Positions 9,001 through 14,345 of a stretch of 14,345 bases of DNA are shown here, one piece after another. Where the stretch lies: the NCBI GenBank assembly GCA_024196135.1, contig JAMQCK010000891.1, positions 1 to 14,345 on the forward strand. The letters are read 5' to 3'. The notes beneath the pieces were generated by a model. The model made no database searches. It had not been told where the DNA came from and saw only the letters and a list, made by a program, of their open reading frames with translations. Origin of the DNA: Pleurotus ostreatus/Saccharomyces cerevisiae fusant. Lineage: Eukaryota > Opisthokonta. The position numbers and the translations under genes are program-made. Numbering within the stretch: position 1 is the first letter of the stretch; each line of letters starts with the position of its first letter.

Positions 9001-11215
9001 CGTACTGAATGGCCGGCTCCGGGCTGTTGGACTTGGTTGGGATCTGGGCGTCGCGGATAGCTCCATGTTGCTCAACGGGCGTCCCCATGTTTCTCTTGAT
9101 TGTCTCAAGAAGCAAGGAAGGGAGCAATGCTGACCATCCCTCCTCCAGATGCAGCGCAGCAAAATGCGGGGCACACAACTTTGGGTGAGTGTCCGGCGCC
9201 TTTGTCTCACTTTTTGGCTTTCCGTTCTCGTGGCACGTTTTGAGGCGTTGTGGCACGGATTTAGCTGGTGTCACGCTTTTTTCAACCGTGTCACGCCTTT
9301 GAGCATGTATCACGGTTTTTCTTTCCGCTTCCGAGCTTTTCGGGGCGCGGCGCGGGGGCAAGACCTTTGTCCGAGACTTCTCCTTTGACAAGGTCTTTCT
9401 TCTTTCTTCTCCTTTTACTACCATCGGCCGACGACATCACTATATCCTGCTGTCTTTTCTGTGCTCTTTGGACTATAGTCCACCCCTATAATTCTTCCGC
9501 CTAATACTCGTCCCCTTGATCGTCCATTCTTACTCATGCACGCCCCTAGCCGCAACGTCGCATGCATCGGCTGTGGCAACCCTCGGGTTGGGAACGGTCT
9601 GGCACCGTCTCCGACGCAGGGTCACTTCATGTCGGCGCGCCCCGTTCCCTCGCCTCGCTTCGCCGCGAGCTTCTCTGCCCAGCAGCAGCAGCACGCATCC
9701 GCCTTCGCAGGCAATTCGCCTATGCCGCAACACCAGCCCTCGCAGCCGCAGAACAAGCCGAACCACCCGCTGCTGACGCCCTCGGGTCGCTCGTTCGCTG
9801 TCGGCGGGAGCGTCAAAAATATCTCGAGCGACCCGCTGTCGCCGTGCTTCATGTTCTGGCCGGATAATGAGCCTTTCCCGGAGCAGGGGCAGATTCGCCC
9901 GAGCCATCTGTCGGGGGTGCCGGTGAGTGGATCGGGTTCTCACTTGTGTTGGGAAGTATGCTCAACACACTGTGCAGCAGCCTCCTATTCTGAACACGGG
10001 GAACCGGGGTCCGATCACGCATGTGTGTATTGTGTTGGGATCTTGTGAGGGTTTTTGCTGATTTTTCTTGTAGCAACCTGGTGACTGGATCTGCAAAAAG
10101 TGCAACTACCTGAACTGGAGGAGAAGGAAGGTCTGCCAGACTTGCTTGCCTTGTACGTGCTCAGTACTATATCTTGCATGCGCCCATCTGACCTTCTTTG
10201 TAGACGCAGAGGGCAACGGCGACTCGATCTCTGCCGCCGTTCAGGCGGAGCGCATCGCACTATTGACGAACGTCCTCACGCAGACGAACAGCCAGCCGTC
10301 GTCCGCCAATAGTCTCTCGCCGCAATCGAGTGCCTTCTTGCCCCAAGCGCAGGCCTTCCCCATGCAGCAGCACAACGGCATGGCTCAGCAGCAACAACCG
10401 CCCATGCCCCTCAACGTGCGCTCGCAGTCGATGACGCCTCCTCAGGCGCGCCGTCCTTTCATGAGCTCGGCCTCGCCACCGCTGCCGCAGGGCCGCGGTG
10501 CGGTGCACCGATCGAAGTCGCACTTCGACCTCGGCTCGTATGGTGCGATGGGCCCCGGGCCCGTCCCCCCGATGCCGAAGCACGCAGCGACGTTGCCGTC
10601 TGGGTACGCTGCCGGACACGGCGCCATGTCTGCGGGGCACGCTGGTATCTCGAGGCAGGGCTCGCCGTCGTTCCTGGCAATGCAGGAGGCGTACATGCAG
10701 CCACCGACGCCGTCGTACATGCAGACCGCGACCACCTTCAAGCAGCCGACGACGCCGTCTTTCATGCAGTCGCCCACGCCGTTCATGCCGATCCCGGAGT
10801 CTGCGTCCGTGCCGCTGCTGCCGTCCTTCCTGCAGGATATGGTCCAGCCATCGCCGAGCCTGTCGCCGTCGTCGACGTCCTCGTCCGCGGAGCTGCCGTT
10901 CGAGGAACAGCTAGAGTCAGCGGGCTCGTCGCGGTCGTCGTCAAGGCATAGGCCCAGGGGCAAGGTGTCGACGGAGGGGTTGGTCAGCATCTGGCGCTTG
11001 GACCGCAAGGAGAGCCGCTCGATGTTCAACCCTTTTGGCCCGGAGGCCATCGGGTGGCAGAGGTCGCAGAGCCGTGAGAGGGTGCGGGCGGACAGTCAGG
11101 AGGCAGCGCATGCGGCGACGCTTGAGAGCTTGCCGGCGACTATGGAGAGGTTGAATATGTGAGTGCTCGCGCGTAGCGGGCGGGGAAAATTAGGCTGACT
11201 TCATATTACAGATAA
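6034..11215 (+). CDS. Nrp1-like RNA-binding protein with RRM-like region and two RanBP2-type zinc fingers
   Basis: Ten exons: 6034-6720, 7056-7211, 7906-8019, 8355-8770, 9149-9184, 9550-9922, 9978-10022, 10074-10152, 10204-11158 and 11212-11215, all joined in frame to give 954 residues. Residues 1-220 are low complexity, with 9-residue TTATRAPAS repeats and copies of ASTFAQSP. Residues about 224-319 (RSRVVRVSALAG, then APVWAVFKTHEEARALL) fit a divergent RRM fold. Zinc finger 1 (residues 456-478) is DWIC-X4-C-X10-C-X2-C; zinc finger 2 (613-633) is DWIC-X2-C-X10-C-X2-C with the typical Trp and Asn. RanBP2 fingers of this type bind single-stranded RNA. RRM plus two such fingers matches the fungal Nrp1/Arp family, whose yeast member goes to stress granules. 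Linkers are Q/Y/S/P-rich. The start is the first ATG after a long ATG-free leader. Introns 1-6 except the third's neighbours are long (335, 694, 335, 378, 365 nt), while the last four are 51-55 nt. Family match is by motif; the RRM is an inference. Confidence 0.85.
6721..7055 (+). other. Intron 1 of the zinc-finger gene (335 nt)
   Basis: The donor is GTGAGT and the acceptor ATGCAG; both flanks are phase 0. The frame stays open through most of the intron and stops at 7018-7020, so retention would give a 328-residue protein ending before the RRM-like region and both fingers. It contains loose repeats around ATCGCGG/CACGGGCG at 6767-6828. Confidence 0.8.
7212..7905 (+). other. Intron 2 of the zinc-finger gene (694 nt)
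   Basis: The donor GTGAGT at 7212 and acceptor CTCTCAG ending at 7905, with a CTGAC branch site at 7888-7892, join the two halves of the RRM-like region in phase 0. At 694 nt it is exceptionally long for a basidiomycete intron. It carries short tandem repeats (7529-7557 and 7759-7822). I saw no internal exon or RNA gene I could support. Confidence 0.75.
7759..7822. repeat. Tandem repeat, 22-bp unit, inside intron 2
   Basis: Two full 22-bp units and one 20-base copy start at 7759, 7781 and 7803. They share CT(C/T)...TTCGCGCTCGG, and the second and third are identical over CTCCTTGACTTCGCGCTCGG. Confidence 0.85.
8225..8260. repeat. Direct duplication, 23-bp spacing, inside intron 4
   Basis: CTTCGGTCCTG occurs at 8225 and again at 8248, inside the 335-nt intron at 8020-8354. 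The neighbouring GCGT/GCGC sequence is also similar. Confidence 0.6.
9149..9184 (+). other. 36-nt microexon inside zinc finger 1
   Basis: This exon (5) carries one base of the Ile458 codon, eleven whole codons from Cys459 to Phe469, and two bases of the Gly470 codon. It supplies the first two zinc ligands, Cys459 and Cys464; the other two (Cys475, Cys478) are on exon 6. The acceptor is CCTCCAG with a CTGAC branch at 9130-9134; the donor is GTGAGT. The reconstruction is supported because only this phase restores the full C-X4-C-X10-C-X2-C finger. Confidence 0.85.
9231..9317. repeat. Tandem repeat, about 20-bp unit with TGTCACG core, inside intron 6
   Basis: The motif T(G/A)(G/T)CACG recurs at 9231, 9251, 9269, 9289 and 9308, spaced 20, 18, 20 and 19 bp, within the 365-nt intron 9185-9549. 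Later copies are followed by T-rich sequence. Confidence 0.65.
9971..9980 (+). other. NAGNAG tandem acceptor at exon 7
   Basis: The acceptor reads GTGCAGCAG, so splicing could end at 9977 or at 9980. The second choice removes only Gln595 and keeps the frame. Which is used cannot be told from sequence; the upstream AG was taken by default. Confidence 0.6.
11159..11211 (+). other. Last intron of the zinc-finger gene, interrupting the final codon
   Basis: Donor GTGAGT at 11159, branch CTGAC at 11194-11198 and acceptor TTACAG ending at 11211 make a typical 53-nt intron. Splicing gives AT|A then TAA (Ile, stop); without splicing the same place reads ATG TGA (Met, stop). Both products have 954 residues. 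Confidence 0.7.
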
Positions 11216-12188
11216 ATAGGACGATGACGATGCGGTCGCACGTCCACCGCTAGACGGCTTTTTGCTGGATATATATGTTAAGGACCAGGACATCCCGGCT
11301 GGACAGAACCCATCCCTTTTGCGCTGGACGACCCCGGTTACTCGTTTCCTTCCCCTTTGGCGGAATTTTTGGAACAGTACTTTTGGAGCCTATCTTCACC
11401 ACCCATCCACCTATCTATCCTCTTGGAACGCGCGTGTGGCGAGTGGCTTGTCTACTGTTCCCACAGTGTATTCGCTGTGTACGCAGTAGCATTCCGCCTC
11501 GTCGCGCGTGCTGTACTACCGTCCCCTCCCCGTCCTCGCAATGCTCATCTATCATCCGTAATTTACAGTCACTAATTTCATGTCGCCCGTGTCTTGTGTG
11601 TGTTGTGCTCCTGATATTTACTTACCATCCCCTCTGTACTTGAGCGCTTACCTCCTAGGATTCCGTTACCTCTGCTGCTTTATCTGATTATCATGTATGT
11701 AGCAAATATGAATATTTATGCGGCGCGTTGGCCTGCGTAACTTACACGGATGGTCGATTGGGGAGGATGATGGCTGACGAATAGGGCGGCAGGCGGACGG
11801 AGGTGGCGCGAATCTGTTGCCACGTATTTGTGCTGGTGGTGCACACTCACGTGAATGGCCAAACAAGCGTGGGAAATTCCTCTTTCGTTCACCTGCGGCG
11901 CCGTGCTCTTGTCCTTTGCCACTTCGTTGTCCGCATCCGCAGTTCCTCGCTCGGGAACACCCACTCATCAGGCCCAATGTTCTCTCGAAAAGATCAAGAG
12001 CAGCCCTGGTCCAAAGGGTGAATGTGACGCTGCCCTGTCAGAAGACCGATTCCTTTTCAGACTACGGCCTCAATCACTTCAAGGTCGTGATTGCGCTCAG
12101 TTGAAGCTACGAAGCTCACCTCTTGAACATAGCGCTATCTTCGGCGATTTATGCGGCTCTCTACGCTACCTGGCTCCCGTGTCACTTG
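11216..12188. other. 3' flank of the zinc-finger gene, no supported gene
   Basis: This is presumed 3' UTR to somewhere near 11700, where the sequence becomes A/T-rich (AAATATGAATATTTAT near 11704-11719, a plausible positioning element). A plus-strand frame from 11855 to 12289 begins with a signal-peptide-like stretch but overlaps the minus-strand gene candidate and has weak support; see the findings. Nothing else was seen. Confidence 0.45.
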
Positions 12189-12759
12189 CTATTTGGGCAT
12201 CTGAAGCGCAGCATCCGGAAAACAACACAAGTTCAGCGAAAGCTTTTGGCGGGACTCTTTCAAGACGGACTGGCCATTGCTGTACCTAGAATCATACGGT
12301 TCTGATATTAGGCACTTCTTTCGCTGTTCAAGCTGCTGTATCGACTTGAACGGCAGAAGATCATTGACAAATTCTCGAAGGAGCTGGCGTTCACTCGGCG
12401 GTGTAGGCTTCTCAGTCATCCGAGCTGTGCGTCGAGCGAAGAAATGCGATGACTCTCGCGCGAGGACGACATTGCGCTCGTGAAGAGGGACTGTCGCAAA
12501 TAACCCGACGATCCCAGTGCTTAGAGGCTGCTCGAGAGTCTCGGACTGAATGTCCAGCTTCAACCATAGCAGGTGTGGACATGTTTCCTTCAACGTGATA
12601 TTGTAGGGCGACCAGCAATTCGATGCATGCTCTGCAAACAGCTTCTGCACGAGACCACTTCAATCGAGAGCTCGGATTACCGGCACGTACATTGACAGTC
12701 CTGCGTCCTAGCATCTTTTGCTGGACATCTCCTTCTGCCCATGCATCGGCGCAATACCT
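12189..12759 (-). CDS. Unrecognised spliced reading frame, 5' end unresolved
   Basis: On the minus strand, exon 12759-12691 (23 codons) joins exon 12644-12189 in phase 0 across a 46-nt GTACGT..GTGCAG intron (12690-12645). This gives at least 174 residues ending at TAG 12191-12189. The upstream side is a TTTCAG acceptor with an in-frame stop just before it, which argues for a further 5' exon that I could not place. If there is none, the ATG at 12705-12703 (A at -3) would give 159 residues. The product is soluble-looking with a mixed composition (ADAWAEGD, NITLKETCPHLLWLKL, PPSERQLLREFVNDLLPF), and no signal peptide or membrane segment is seen. I recognise no family. It could be a lineage-specific gene or a decayed fragment; the region is less GC-rich than its neighbours. 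Confidence 0.35.
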
Positions 12760-13159
12760 CTGAAAGTCCTATGACGCACTCGTGAGAGGTCAAGTACTGG
12801 CTGCAGGTGCTTGTGCTACGCGACCGCCCAGTAAGGCAGGTTGTGGGCCCGGTGATTGGCCATCCCACATCGGCGGTCAATCAGTGAACGATAGCGGGTG
12901 TTCGCTCTCACATCACGGAGCCCCGAGTATGTATAGTACAGCTATTGTCGGCTGTAAATGAGCAACTGAGTTGAGGAGCTGAGAGTCGGACTTCACCATG
13001 TGGATTTCTTGAAAAGGCGTGTTCACGACACGAGGCATCATATTACATCTCATCGCATGCGGACGCGCCAATCTACTATCCAACACGTCGCCTTCAGCAG
13101 CCTATTCTACCTTTCTCGAGACCGTCTCGAGAACCTTCGCCCATCCGACGCTGCTGTAA
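12760..13159. other. Intergenic region between divergent gene candidates
   Basis: This stretch probably holds the promoter and 5' leader of the gene starting at 13160 and the missing 5' end of the minus-strand candidate. A TATA-like GTATGTATAGTACAG lies at about 12929-12943. The only plus-strand ATG triplets near the 13160 start are further upstream at 12998 and 13059. No repeats or RNA genes were seen. Confidence 0.35.
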
Positions 13160-14345
13160 ATGTCCTACGTGGCTTCTCATGTACCGCCATCTGTCTCCTC
13201 ATCTCCCGTCACTTCCACCGCGTCCGGCTCGATATCTAGGCGACACAACCCCAATCCATCTGTCGAGTGGGAACCCGATGAAGCATTCAAGGAGAGTCTA
13301 CGCCGGCGCATCCATGAGAACCTCAAGGAGATGGTGACCAATGCGCACGAAACTCGCGACAGGAGCCTCGCGGACGACCCCGCCAACGCGGAAGAGCATC
13401 TGAAAACGTACAGAAGTACCATGGATGAGCTCAACCACCTTGCGGAGGAGTCCTTTCAGGCCGAGCTCCAGCACGAGAGGGAGGCGCGCAGGTGGTCGTC
13501 GGGCACGTCTGCTCCCCCGGCCTGGTTGCTGAGCGAGCAGCAGGCGATCTGGGATAAGGTCAAGCAAGAATCTGAAGGACTAGCGCCACAGCGGGGTTCT
13601 CCTCAGTCCCCTCCCCCTCCCCCTCCTCCCGACATTGCAGCCGCCAGCGCCGTCACGGCAGGCACGCCGTCCATCGCCGTCCCACCATCAACTAGTCGAT
13701 CGCGCACGCTCAGCCAGGTCCGCACGCCCGATGCTCTAGATGAGGGCCCATCGCGATCGTACACGGAGCGCAGGTCCTCCCTCACCACGCCCAAAACCAT
13801 CCCCGAGATCTGGCGCCCATCCGTCACGCCCGACGAGGACGCGCGCCTAAACCGGACGCCGCAGCGGCGGGGAAGCACGGCGAGCGTGCGCTCCGTCGGC
13901 TCGGTGGGCTCGGTGTCGCAGCGCCTACCGACAACACCATCAATCCCGGAGAACGATGTCGTGTGGGGCGCCGAGGACTCGCGAGCGCGTCGCCGGGAGA
14001 TGGAGTCGCCTCGCAATGTACGCGAGCGCACGAGCTCCAGCCAGCTTAGGGACGCGTCGTCACTGCGCGATCGGACGAGTAGTGGGGCGCTACGGTCCAA
14101 CAACACAGACTCGCCTCAGCCTGCGAGGCAGGGTAGGTACTCGTCAGGCTATCGTAACCCGGACATTGCTGGTGCGTATGATCACTTGTGCATCCGCGAT
14201 GATTAACTGATGCAGGTTTTCAGAGTCTCCGACCCAGCCCAGTCCCTTTGCCAAGGATTCCCCCATTTCCTCCTCCTTCGAAGATCATCGCTCCCGCTCC
14301 GCGAAGAATCCATCGAGAGACTGGATGCCGGGTAGCCAGTCCCCC
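13160..14345 (+). CDS. Unknown protein, N-terminal part; charged helical region then disordered Ser/Pro/Arg-rich tract
   Basis: Exon 1 is 13160-14171 (337 codons plus one base). Intron 14172-14223 (GTGCGT..TTTCAG, 52 nt) leads into exon 2 from 14224, open to the window edge, so 378 residues are visible and the 3' part is missing. I chose the TTTCAG acceptor over the earlier TGCAG at 14211-14215 because its frame (ESPTQPSPF, DSPISSS) continues the Ser/Pro-rich composition. Residues 36-112 are charged and probably helical (EWEPDEAFKESLRRR, EESFQAELQHERE), and 121-138 continue as helix. Pro-7 follows at 151-157. The rest is rich in SR, TP and SP sites, with a GSV triplet repeat near residues 245-252. 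Start context GTAAATGTC. No catalytic motif is visible in this part; a domain could lie beyond the edge. Function unknown. Confidence 0.75.

Overview
The window looks like nuclear DNA of a filamentous basidiomycete (Agaricomycetes-like). Genes are intron-rich, with GT..AG introns, mostly 50-95 nt in the conserved genes, frequent gtgagt/gtatgt donors and CTRAY-type branch points. Exons are GC-rich and promoters are pyrimidine-rich. Assignment below class is not possible from sequence alone.

Layout. (1) 1-1016: a complete plus-strand eIF5A gene with six exons and the hypusine loop intact. (2) 1017-5195: about 4.2 kb with no convincing gene. It holds a succession of short tandem repeats whose units differ in sequence but mostly share a period of 20-23 bp. 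(3) 5196-6033: an 838-nt stretch with no ATG on the plus strand, read as the long 5' leader (possibly with a leader intron) of the next gene. (4) 6034-11215: a complete plus-strand gene of ten exons for a 954-residue RNA-binding protein. It has a divergent RRM-like region and two RanBP2-type zinc fingers in Q/S/P/A-rich low-complexity sequence, an architecture like the yeast Nrp1 family. (5) 11216-12188: 3' flank with no gene I can support. (6) 12189-12759, minus strand: a two-exon spliced reading frame of unknown function, low to moderate confidence, 5' end unresolved. (7) 13160 to the window end, plus strand: the 5' part of a gene of unknown function with a charged helical N-terminal region and a long Ser/Pro/Arg-rich disordered part.

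The two recognised genes both act on RNA or translation: eIF5A in elongation and termination at the ribosome, and the zinc-finger protein probably in mRNA binding. Nothing in the layout suggests a cluster or a shared pathway; each gene appears to be its own transcription unit.

The points most worth a second look are: the serial minisatellites of similar period in the intergenic desert and in the unusually long introns of the zinc-finger gene; the ATG-free leader; an intron of that gene that interrupts the last codon, so that splicing changes only the final residue (Met to Ile); and a 36-nt microexon inside the first zinc finger. I found no clear mobile element, CRISPR array, rRNA or tRNA.
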